From positions 1 to 14,418 of the forward strand of contig MU859466.1 of the NCBI GenBank assembly GCA_033297205.1: a stretch of 14,418 nt of DNA. The letters are read 5' to 3'. This DNA is from Pseudoneurospora amorphoporcata. Its lineage: Eukaryota > Ascomycota > Sordariomycetes > Sordariales > Sordariaceae. Positions 7,823 to 14,418 of this stretch are shown piece by piece (position 1 is the first letter of the stretch; each line of letters opens with the position of its first letter). A model generated the notes under the pieces. The model saw nothing but the letters and a program-made list of their open reading frames with translations, made no database searches and was not told the origin of the DNA. The position numbers and the translations under genes are program-made.

Positions 7823-9620
7823 ATGAGTTCTCCGGCGAAAAAGGCTCAGTCGCCAGCACCCCAATCACCCACGCCCGGTCCTGCATCCCGGTCTCCCACT
7901 GCTACGAGAGAACTCACGCCTGCTCCCGCAACTCCAGCGGCTGCGAGAGAACCCACGCCCGGTCCTGCATCTCCCGTTGCTGAAACGACTGGCCCTCTTC
8001 CTGGATCTCACTGGGCGGAACAGGTACGGCCCTCTCACGTTCCCCGTCGCCCGGTCACAAGCCCAATTATAATTGGAATTGATCACTGATATACTTCTAC
8101 CTTACTTACGTACTATAGGGACTTCCAGAGGAGGAGGAAAATGATGGGGATTCAACTATTGGAAGTGATATCGAGAGTTCGAGTATCCTCAAATACCGTA
8201 CCATGAACGGCCGAACTTACCATAGCGATAGCGTAACGGATGGAGAGTATTGGTAAGTCTGTTTGGGATTACTCGTCAGGGCTCGAAGCGCCCAGTCTAA
8301 CCTCCGCATTGGGTCTATGAGGTGTCGTTTCTAGCCCAGAGTCCAGAAGAGTATGGATGAAGAGAAGCTCTGCGCATGTGGGAGGAAACACCCAACGCTA
8401 ACGAGCATTTTAAACTTTCATGCAGGGGCCCCAACGACGCTAAACAGAATGAAATGCTGGATATTTTGTAAGTGAAACATGCTTCCCACCATCGGTTTGA
8501 TCTCTCAAGGACCTATTATGTATACCTTTATCCGAGCCATTCAATCTGTCTCTCCGCCTCCAAGGCCCTATAAGGCTGCTAAACAGCTGTCAGGTTGCGC
8601 TACCATTATTGTCGACCTGTCGTCGAATCTCATAGCATCCAGGATCGAAGACTTCCCTTCGACCGTCTGGATTTGGGACGTACAAGCTACAGTAGCTCTC
8701 CTTTTTTGTGGGAGCGTCAGCACCCTGTCGTGGCATCCCCATGTCCGCGAGACTTCGAGTTCTTGTAGCTAACCAAATATTGCCTACCTCTAGCCATCAT
8801 GTGATGACCATTTGTCTGGATGGCAGGCTTTATGATGCCCCTCTTCCCAAAAATCCTGAGAATGCAATTGATCTTGGCACAGGCACAGGTACGCCGACTT
8901 TCTACACTATCTTGGTGGTTGTTCCTTAAATACTAACTCGACATCTAGGGCTGTGGGCAATCGATTTTGCCGATAAATTCCCTAACTGCAACGTCATAGG
9001 TACTGATATCTCGCCCATCCAGCCCAGTTGGGTACCCCCCAATATCCGTTTTGAAATCGTCGACTATAATAAGGAATGGACCTATAACTCTAATTTCTTC
9101 GACTTTATCTACCTCCGGTGGCTTACCGGCACCGTCAAAGACTGGTCTGCTTTTTATAAGGAGGCTTACCGGTGCTGCAAGCCAGGCGGTTACATCGAGC
9201 ATATGGATGCTTCCAGCGGTACTATTTGCTCAGACGATGGTTCCGTGAATACTAAGGTTCATACCCTGGGCCAATGGGGCCCCATGTGGGAGGAGGCTTG
9301 CGGGAAGATTGGGCAGCAACTGCTCAGCAACGACATAATGGAGAACGGAATGAAGGAGGCCGGTTTCGTGAATATAGTAGTGAAGGATTACAAGGTAAGT
9401 TCTCCGCTTCCCACAGCGTTTGTTTATCCTAGAAACTCTAACTACGGGATACTTGCAGATCCCTCTCTCCCCATGGTCCAAAGATAAGAAGTTGAACGAA
9501 GTTGGTCTATACTTCTATATCGCTATAAACCAGGACCTTGCTGGTAGTCTTCAGTTTATATTTGGTAAGGTAATAGGATGGACTACGGAGGAGATTAACA
9601 TCTATATTAAACATTTGTAG
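7823..9620 (+). CDS. LaeA-like SAM-dependent methyltransferase, six exons, C-terminally truncated
   Basis: My model: exons 7823-8023, 8119-8252, 8426-8467, 8794-8888, 8949-9394 and 9459-9620, about 359 codons, all with GT/AG introns and continuous phase. Exon 1 is a Pro/Ala/Thr-rich disordered leader with repeats (TPGPAS, TRE/ARE). Then come the family signature KYRTMNGRTYHSDSVTDGEY, GPNDAKQNEMLDIF, and the SAM-binding motif I AIDLGTGTGLWAIDFADKFP. Next are VIGTDISPIQPSWVPPN, FDFIYLRWLTG and KPGGYIEHMD, in the standard order of LaeA/TAM-type class I methyltransferases. LaeA itself is a nuclear regulator of secondary metabolism; most paralogs have no known substrate, so I give no symbol. Start: first ATG after the TATA box. 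TAG at 9618-9620 ends the frame, but conserved tail residues continue after it. Confidence 0.8.
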
Positions 9621-9698
9621 AAGGAGTTAAAGGACACTACCCTTCATCCGTACTTCATCTACCGCATAGTGTATGGCTAGAAGCCATTAGATGCTTAA
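9621..9698 (+). pseudogene. Stranded C-terminal tail of the methyltransferase
   Basis: In frame after the TAG at 9618-9620 the sequence reads KELKDTTLHPYFIYRIVYG, stop (TAG 9678-9680), KPLDA, stop (TAA 9696-9698). The RKELKD...VYGQKP pattern is the usual family ending, and the related gene on the other strand ends QKPLDA. The second stop is explained by CAG to TAG. The working ancestor therefore ended at 9698, and the present gene is about 25 residues shorter unless the stops are read through. Confidence 0.7.
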
Positions 9699-10847
9699 TG
9701 TACGGCTGGGCAACAACACCGACCGGGGCTAGTTACCTACCTAATCTCCTACGATGGGCGGTTGGATACCTCTACCTTAGGACAAGCTTCATATCTCTTT
9801 TTCTGTGAATAATCTGAAAACAATATACTAGTTAAAACCTCGGATGACCGTCACACTTATTTTACAGGGTTGACCTAGACCGAGCATATGCCTTCAACCT
9901 TACCCGGCCTCCACCTGCATCCAAATGTGCACTAATACTCTTATACCAATGATCGCAAAGGATTTGCTAGTGTCTGTTAGCGCAAAGCTCCCCACCGGCG
10001 TATCTTCCTCGGCTCAGCTCGGGTATATCTTTTTTCGACGTCCGGAGCATTTAGTCTCCACTCACGACGTCCCTCCAAGTCATCACATTTAGCGGCGAAA
10101 CTAAAGAGCGTAATATCGAAAACATATCTACCATATTGGCAGCTTCATGATACCCTGGCGTCTTCCCAATAGTAGTACCATACCATCTGACTAAGGTATC
10201 TAAGGAAACCCGAGTGGCGTTTTACTCTACCTACCTCTAGGTAAATGAAAGCACGTCGAAACGGTCAACCACCTGCGCCTATAATAATCCCTTTCTACCT
10301 AAATGCTACGAACTCCGTTTATAAAAGACGGTCATCGTTTGACTTACGATACTTTGCTAGCAATTATCACTATCGCATTAACTTATCTATCGATTATATA
10401 GCGCAGCGTTTCCGTGTATCAAACATGTATAATACCTCTAAGTTTGTATTGTATATTACCTATATGCCACTATATATATATTAGAATGAAGAGAAAACAA
10501 AATGTAAGAGAGAAGAGACCGAGTCCGGGGATTCGGTAGGCATACGCTAGGTAAGTAGGTGTTACGGGTAAGGCTAAAGTAACAGCGATGAACCTTGTTC
10601 GTTAGACGGGGGCGGGGAGTGGGTGGGAAGATAGGTTGCAAGGGGATCTATAATCTTTAACGACAGTTTCCAAAATAACGGTATAAAAATAATGAGAAGA
10701 ATTCATATCCAAATCGCTATTTACTTAATATACTGGCCACATTAATAACCAAAAGCATCGGCACGATACATATACGACCCTCCGCTGAAATATTCACATT
10801 CACAACACCCACCACCGTTTGGCATTGCCTCCCGTCGGTTATCCACC
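9699..10847. other. AT-rich spacer without a recognisable gene
   Basis: It has many TA steps, short CTACCT/TAGGTA motifs and a TATATATATA run near 10470. The few open frames give low-complexity peptides that match no family I recognise. The composition would fit RIP decay, but I cannot measure that here. It lies between the two convergent methyltransferase copies. Confidence 0.5.
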
Positions 10848-12013
10848 TTAAGCATCCAGCGGCTTTTGCGCCCTCACCATGCGCCACCTAATGTTAGAAT
10901 GAATCTTGGCTTCCCTGAACTCTCGGCGAATAGTAACGGCGTAGTTTGCGATTTCCTTCGGGGTCCATCCCAGGTAGTTGGGCATGAAATAGACAAGGAA
11001 GCCCTCAATGTTATATGTCAGCGCCACAGACTGGTAGAGACCCAGCTGCTTCATCTTCTCGTCATCAGACCAGGGCGCGAGGGGAACCTAGATCTCGGGG
11101 TCAGCTTCAGCTCGTCTCAAGGGCTCACGGATAAGGAAAGTCTTATATAGTAATCCTCGGACGTAATGTTGGTGAACCCAGCGTTCTTCATTCTATTGTC
11201 TATCGAATCTGAAGAAACCACGCTGACGTCGAGCCCGGTCTTCCGCTCAACCTCTTTCCAAATTGGACCCCACTGGGCCATGGCGGATTCATTAGGCAAC
11301 GTTCCATCAATCCCAATCCTTAATAACACCGGTAAGCCAGCGAATGTGAATGAAGTCGAAGTAATTCTCTTGATAGGTCCACTCCTTCGATGCGTTATTG
11401 ATCTCGAAGCTGGCGTTTGGAGGTACCCAGCTAGGTTGAATAAGGGAAATGTCGGTGCCAATTACGTTGCAATTGGGATGATCGTCCGCAAAGTCACTAT
11501 TATATGAAAAATAAGATGTCAGTAATCGAAGATCGATCCAGGAATCTGACAGGTCAGTCTTATATGGCCTAGACTCCTGCACGTAAAGATGGTCAGTAAA
11601 GTTGAGTAAAGGGGAAATATGGCTGCCCAGGTTGATCAGCTTACCAATGCCGATACCGATATCAATAGCGTTCTTAATCTCCTTCTCATTGAGCGGGGTC
11701 GCATACAGCTTTCCATCGAACAACATAACCATGGCCGCGTACATGATATCCAACAACTCATTTGCCTTATCATTTGGGCCCCTGAATGGTGCACATGGAC
11801 CAGTAGTTAGTTCAGCTCCACAACATCAACGGGTACAGCACTCGTCTTGCTAATGCTTTCCAATTCAGACGTACCAGTACTCTCCGTCAGTCACAAAATC
11901 GCTGTGGTAGGTTCGTCCCAGGACATTACGGTAATACAAGATGCTGGAAGCGATCGAGGCGGTCAACTTTCGGCGTCGCTTCCCAAGGTCGAGTCATTGT
12001 CCTCATCCAGCTC
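10848..12013 (-). pseudogene. Second LaeA-like methyltransferase, degenerate and lacking exon 1
   Basis: Read right to left. Exon 2 (12013-11875) starts ELDEDNDSTLGSDAES, loses frame after a TGA, then resumes YYRNVLGRTYHSDFVTDGEY at a TG|gtacgt donor. After intron 11874-11782, GPNDKANELLDIM and motif I as AIDIGIGIG follow (normally GTGTG; Thr to Ile by C-to-T). Next are an intron-like stretch from 11644, then DFADDHPNCNVIGTDIS, QPSWVPPN and FDFIHIRWLTGVIKDW. About 29 codons, including the KPGGY block, are missing at about 11312, and the frame shifts into IDGTLPNESAMAQWGPIW. The donor after SEDYY reads ATAAG instead of GTAAG. The C-terminus to QKPLDA and TAA 10850-10848 is intact. Roughly two thirds identical by eye to the plus-strand gene over the core. 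It cannot make a working enzyme. Confidence 0.8.
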
Positions 12014-12033
12014 CTGTACGTGTACGAGACTAG

Positions 12034-12057
12034 ATGCCCTGTTCAATGCCCTGTTCA
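12034..12057. repeat. 12-bp exact tandem duplication
   Basis: ATGCCCTGTTCA occurs twice in a row (12034-12045, 12046-12057). It sits between the truncated 5' side of the methyltransferase pseudogene and the Helitron-end module, close to where the two sequences were joined. Confidence 0.9.
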
Positions 12058-12101
12058 GGCTCTAGAGGAAAACAGACGGCCAATAACACATCCTGGTTTT
12101 A

Positions 12102-12381
12102 CGCCCAGATGAAGGACAACGCCAGAAGGAAGGTGGAGAATGAATAAAGACATTCAGGAAGATCTACACGTTTGCAGACAGTTAGATAGATGCCTTGAAG
12201 ACTCAGGTAACAAGGCTTGATACGTACCTCAAGTACGTACCGATTCCCTTTGGCATAAGAAGGCCTTGAAGCCCAAAATTCACCTGGAGGTTGAGAAGAT
12301 CAACAAGGCCTTTGAGACTAAAAAAGATTATTAGCTGAATTGAACTCTTTGTTCTAAGCCCAGGACTCTGCCCTTGTCACA
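12102..12381 (-). mobile_element. Helitron 3'-end module, copy 2
   Basis: 280 bp matching copy 3 along its whole length, and copy 1 over the part present in this window. In Helitron orientation it contains remnants of the last 11 helicase codons (CDKGRVLGLEQ), then the hairpin (12239-12221), then about 120 bp ending near CGCCC at 12102. Weak similarity to copy 3 may extend to about 12077. It ends inward at TTGTCACA (12374-12381), exactly where copies 1 and 3 do. On the opposite strand it carries a short frame shared with copy 3. Confidence 0.75.
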
Positions 12382-12413
12382 GAAACAGGGTGAGTGAGGT
12401 GGGCAATCAGTTT

Positions 12414-12907
12414 CTACTCTCTGTGTGGAGTGAAGGAGAGTTCATTCAAAGATTGTTCCAAAGGAGACAGCTTGAGTAACTGCAAAGCCTGCCCAATAAA
12501 GACCTCATTAACTTTCTGATACCCATTCAGCCCGGGGATGGTATATAGGGTAGTCTTATAAGGCTGGACATTGCGTTCAAAATAAGCAGTATTAACCGTA
12601 GCTGTATTATTATTATTTTCTGCCGGTTTTTGTTCTTAATCCAGTCTCCCGTGGTACAGATAGCGGGACTCAGATCCCGAACACGCAAATCAGCACTGCG
12701 AATCTTATACAATAGGTGCTATAAATACTATTGTGAACGCAATTGATTTATAGAATCGCGTAATGAAAAGATGCCCAAGATGTGCTTGGTTGTGGTCGCC
12801 TTCTCGTAGAACAAATCCAACTCCAACAACTCGGACGTTTGCTTCGGAAACTGATAGTCCGTTTATTGCACTGTCGAGTGCTCCATAAGTTGTTGAATAT
12901 TCCCCTT
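12414..12907 (-). pseudogene. Decayed unrecognised reading frame preceding module copy 2
   Basis: Two overlapping open stretches look like protein and lie in line on the minus strand. In the first frame (12907 to about 12610) are NIQQLMEHSTVQ, stop (12865-12863), TDYQFPKQTSELLELDLFYE, KATTTKHILGIFSLRDSINQ, stops near 12730 and 12721, then SADLRVRDLSPAICTTGDWI. At an ATT/AAT microsatellite (about 12604-12619) the frame shifts to a 73-codon run (12635-12414) containing VNTAYFERNVQPYKTTLYTI, PGLNGYQKVNEVFIGQALQL and LKLSPLEQSLNEL, ending at TAG 12416-12414. I recognise no family. It lies where the body of a non-autonomous Helitron ending in copy 2 would lie, so a captured gene fragment is possible. 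It could also be chance. Confidence 0.3.
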
Positions 12908-12943
12908 CTAACTTGTTTCATACGTAGGTACAAGAGAAAAGTT

Positions 12944-13016
12944 GGGACAGGTTCCCGTTCTGGGCTGAGAAATGTCACGGCAGTGGCAGACCACTACACT
13001 AACCAGCCCGTGTCCC
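12944..13016 (-). ncRNA. Candidate structured RNA: tRNA-like or SINE head, 73 nt
   Basis: Read on the minus strand, GGGACA (13016-13011) pairs with TGTCCC at the other end, GGGCTG pairs with CAGCCC inside it, and AGTGG pairs with CCACT inside that. TGGTTAGTGTAGTGG resembles a pol III A box, and TTTT follows 3 nt after the end. There is no good B box (GGAACCTGTCC is weak) and no proper T arm, so this is not a normal tRNA. A decayed tRNA-derived SINE head or a structured repeat fits best. Confidence 0.25.
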
Positions 13017-13033
13017 TGCAAAAGGGTACAAGT

Positions 13034-13055
13034 AACCGAAGCTGGTAATTCGGTT
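13034..13055. repeat. 7-bp inverted repeat
   Basis: AACCGAA (13034-13040), 8-nt loop, TTCGGTT (13049-13055). It adjoins the structured 73-nt segment and may be part of the same element. Confidence 0.7.
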
Positions 13056-13222
13056 GCTCAAGTGGTCTTATATAGTTGCGACGGATGACCAGGCCGTCAC
13101 AAGAAATAGCGTTAACTCGTTCTTTTCTCGCATTTCTTTAATTAATCAATCCTTCGAGAGGTGCGGAAATATAGCCGATAGTGATTGTGGGGAGCTGTGT
13201 TTCGAGATATGGCGGTCAGAAC

Positions 13223-13261
13223 CCTAACCCTAGTTCTGGCTCAGCCAGCACTAGGGTTAGG
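13223..13261. repeat. Telomere-repeat palindrome, 39 bp
   Basis: CCTAACCCTAGT (13223-13234) and ACTAGGGTTAGG (13250-13261) are perfect inverted copies. Between them CTGGCT and AGCCAG pair around a single C (13242). In total 18 of 19 positions pair. The arms carry the TTAGGG telomere repeat facing outward as CCCTAA on the left and inward-derived TTAGG on the right, that is, two telomere-type ends head to head. Confidence 0.9.
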
Positions 13262-13436
13262 ATTCCTCAACCACCTGGTCGATGTGGGTAGTCTGTTGGG
13301 CCGCCGCCACCTGGTAAGGTTGGCTGGCACTTGGCCCACTTTCACTTCCAGACCACACCAGTATTTTGTCCTTCTTTCTTTCTCTTCCCGTAGCGCTTTC
13401 TTTCGTCATCATTGTCACACGGACATTGCTCACAGT

Positions 13437-13451
13437 CTAGGGGTTAGGGTT
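13437..13451 (+). repeat. Interstitial telomere-like block
   Basis: CTAGGGGTTAGGGTT, about two TTAGGG-type units with one extra G. It lies about 175 bp from the palindrome and 140 bp before module copy 3. Confidence 0.75.
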
Positions 13452-13493
13452 GCAAGGCTCAATAGAGCCTCGACGCCTGGCATTAGCCTCAAG

Positions 13494-13673
13494 ATGCTCA
13501 ATGGCCTCCGGCCACAACACCCACCTCGGCCGGACCCTCGGCCACGGTCATCCCAGAAGCAACCACAGCCAATTAAGCAAGAAGCAGGGCGCCCGGATGA
13601 AGGACAGCGCCAAAAGGAAGATGAAGAATGGATGAAGGCATTCAGGAAGATCCACACGTATGCAGACTGCTAG
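13494..13673 (+). CDS. Small charged reading frame overlapping module copy 3
   Basis: 59 codons from ATG 13494 (MLNGLRPQHPPRPDPRPR...) to TAG 13671-13673, rich in Pro, Gln, Lys and Glu. The last 27 codons (RPDEGQRQKEDEEWMKAFRK then IHTYADC) lie in the repeat module. Copy 2 has the matching frame (12102-12185) with a TGG-to-TGA stop in the middle, several silent or conservative differences and a stop at the same place. This suggests the C-terminal end of a once-real protein encoded opposite to RepHel and converging on it. No family recognised. The frame stays open upstream, through the telomeric palindrome, but that part does not look like protein. Confidence 0.3.
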   Translation: MLNGLRPQHPPRPDPRPRSSQKQPQPIKQEAGRPDEGQRQKEDEEWMKAFRKIHTYADC

Positions 13674-13868
13674 ATAGATGTCTTGAAGCCTCAGGCGACA
13701 AGGCTTGATGCGTACCTCAAGTACGTACCGATTCCCTTTGGCATAAGAAGGTCTTGAAGCCCAACCTTCTCCTGGAGGTTGAGAAGATCAATAAGGCTTT
13801 CGAGACCAAAGTAGTTTATTAGCTGAATTGAACTACTGTTCCAAGCCCTACACACAGCCCTTGTCACA
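13590..13868 (-). mobile_element. Helitron 3'-end module, copy 3
   Basis: 279 bp, the counterpart of copy 2. It includes the hairpin (13727-13709, one G-T pair), an AGAAGG/CCTTCT pair also present in copy 1, and remnants of the last helicase codons (CDKGC, then a TAG, then GLEQ). It is closer to copy 1 than copy 2 is. Inward similarity stops at TTGTCACA (13861-13868). Confidence 0.75.
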
Positions 13869-14297
13869 ATCATCACAATATCATCACTTCTTTCTTTAAT
13901 TCAGCGTATCGCTTCTCACATAGTCTGCTATCGCCGTAATATGTGACTGACACCAATGTCCGCTGAATTCGGTGGGGGTGGTAGGCAATGTTACTAGCGA
14001 CGTGATAACGAGAGATAAAGTTGAATACGTTGATTCTAGGTCTATAGTAGAATCACAAGATAAAGAATAAAAGAGGAAAACGTGCAAAGGCGCGGCCTGA
14101 CGCCCAGGGTTTCAACCCAGGGCCCAGGTGGCCTGTGCACGCGGTACCACATCACGTGCCGGGACCCGTAACATCAAAAAAAAAACCCCCCCAGCCCGGT
14201 AGAAAAAGACTCGTCCCCAGTCGTGCAAAATGCATAGAAAGCTAGAATACATGTAAAGTGGGTGCAGACCCCAAAATCCTCACGTCACCTCCTCGCA
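13869..14297. other. Unassigned sequence next to module copy 3
   Basis: No convincing gene. A 63-codon minus-strand frame (14087-13896) has no family signature. A GGGTT-TC-AACCC hairpin lies near 14120 and an A10C7 run near 14176-14192. By its position this would be the body of the element that ends in copy 3. Confidence 0.4.
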
Positions 14298-14418
14298 TCA
14301 CTTATTCGCACCGACGTGTCGTCTTATCAGTCGTGTCCCTTTGCTCGCGGGCACGTTATCGTCGTCGTAATTTGGATCAAACTCCTCTGCGTCCGCCGCC
14401 TCTAGCCAGTCTTCCCCA
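14298..14418 (-). CDS. C-terminal end of an unrecognised acidic protein, cut by the window edge
   Basis: On the minus strand the frame enters from the right edge and reads EDWLEAADAEEFDPNYDDDN, then VPASKGTRLIRRHVGANK, ending at TGA 14300-14298; 39 codons are visible. The pattern of an acidic stretch followed by a basic end looks like real protein, and no stop interrupts it. No family recognised. It is about 430 bp from module copy 3 and has the same strand as RepHel, so it could be cargo of the same kind of element or an unrelated neighbour. Confidence 0.35.
   Translation of the reverse strand, partial: GEDWLEAADAEEFDPNYDDDNVPASKGTRLIRRHVGANK

Noticed and set aside
8479..8772. 97-codon open frame inside intron 3 of the methyltransferase gene
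   Set aside because: No family signature, and the flanking splice sites join the conserved protein exactly across it.
12640..12720. tRNA-Leu-like anticodon arm (GGGACTCAGATCCC)
   Set aside because: The stem fits only with a 6-nt loop, and no matching acceptor, D arm or T arm surrounds it.
12782..13048. 88-codon Leu/Arg-rich plus-strand frame
   Set aside because: It lies opposite the decayed minus-strand frame and the structured segment; composition looks accidental.
13185..13493. Longer version of the plus-strand frame at 13494-13673
   Set aside because: It would start at a TTG and be translated through the telomeric palindrome; this part does not read like a protein.
12102..13868. Copies 2 and 3 as LTRs of a small retrotransposon
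   Set aside because: They are direct repeats of nearly equal length, but the same sequence overlaps the coding end of RepHel in copy 1. I see no TG...CA ends, primer site, polypurine tract, gag or pol.
14090..14165. tRNA-like hairpin with GGGTTTCAACCC
   Set aside because: The short palindrome explains the resemblance; no A box or acceptor pairing is found at the right distance.
1..14418. CRISPR array, rRNA genes or bacterial-type operons
   Set aside because: No regular spaced repeats, no rRNA-like blocks, and the genes have spliceosomal introns.

Overview
The window looks like repeat-rich, possibly subtelomeric, DNA from a filamentous ascomycete (Pezizomycotina). The signs are short spliceosomal introns (GT...AG, roughly 60-100 nt in several cases) with fungal branch sites, a LaeA-like methyltransferase family, a fungal-type Helitron, TTAGGG-type telomeric blocks inside the sequence, and premature stops that fit repeat-induced point mutation (RIP). 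I cannot name the species.

Region 1 (1-6164, minus strand, promoter to about 6460) is one long Helitron Rep-helicase gene. I read it as three exons: a short zinc-finger exon (6164-6039), a proline-rich exon (5778-5458) and a 5.3 kb exon (5395-128). The big exon carries Cys-rich zinc fingers, the HUH/Y2 Rep nuclease and a PIF1-type helicase. Three in-frame stops cut it (near 5570, 2454 and 435). The frame is otherwise continuous, so this is a lightly damaged, recently autonomous element. A tandem repeat, a GAT microsatellite and several inverted repeats, but no convincing gene, fill 6165-7822.

Region 2 (7725-9698, plus) is a six-exon LaeA-like SAM-dependent methyltransferase gene with a TATA box. 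Its conserved C-terminal tail is cut off by a stop, with a second stop beyond. After about 1.1 kb of AT-rich sequence without a gene comes region 3 (12013-10848, minus): a second methyltransferase of the same family, facing the first tail to tail. It is clearly a pseudogene, with a frameshift, a deletion of about 29 codons, a lost splice site and no first exon.

Region 4 (12034-14418) is a mosaic. Two further copies (12102-12381, 13590-13868) of the Helitron 3'-end module seen at 1-163 lie here in the same orientation. All three copies diverge from one another at the same base, inside the last 11 codons of the helicase. Each is preceded, in Helitron orientation, by different sequence: the Rep-helicase (copy 1), a decayed unrecognised reading frame at 12907-12414 (copy 2), or unrecognised sequence with a partial frame at the window edge (copy 3). 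A 39-bp telomere-repeat palindrome (13223-13261) and a second telomeric block (13437-13451) lie between copies 2 and 3. The simplest reading is a Helitron family that has shuffled its 3' end onto new cargo in a telomere-associated, RIP-affected landscape. The module may also carry the tail of a second, plus-strand reading frame facing the helicase gene.
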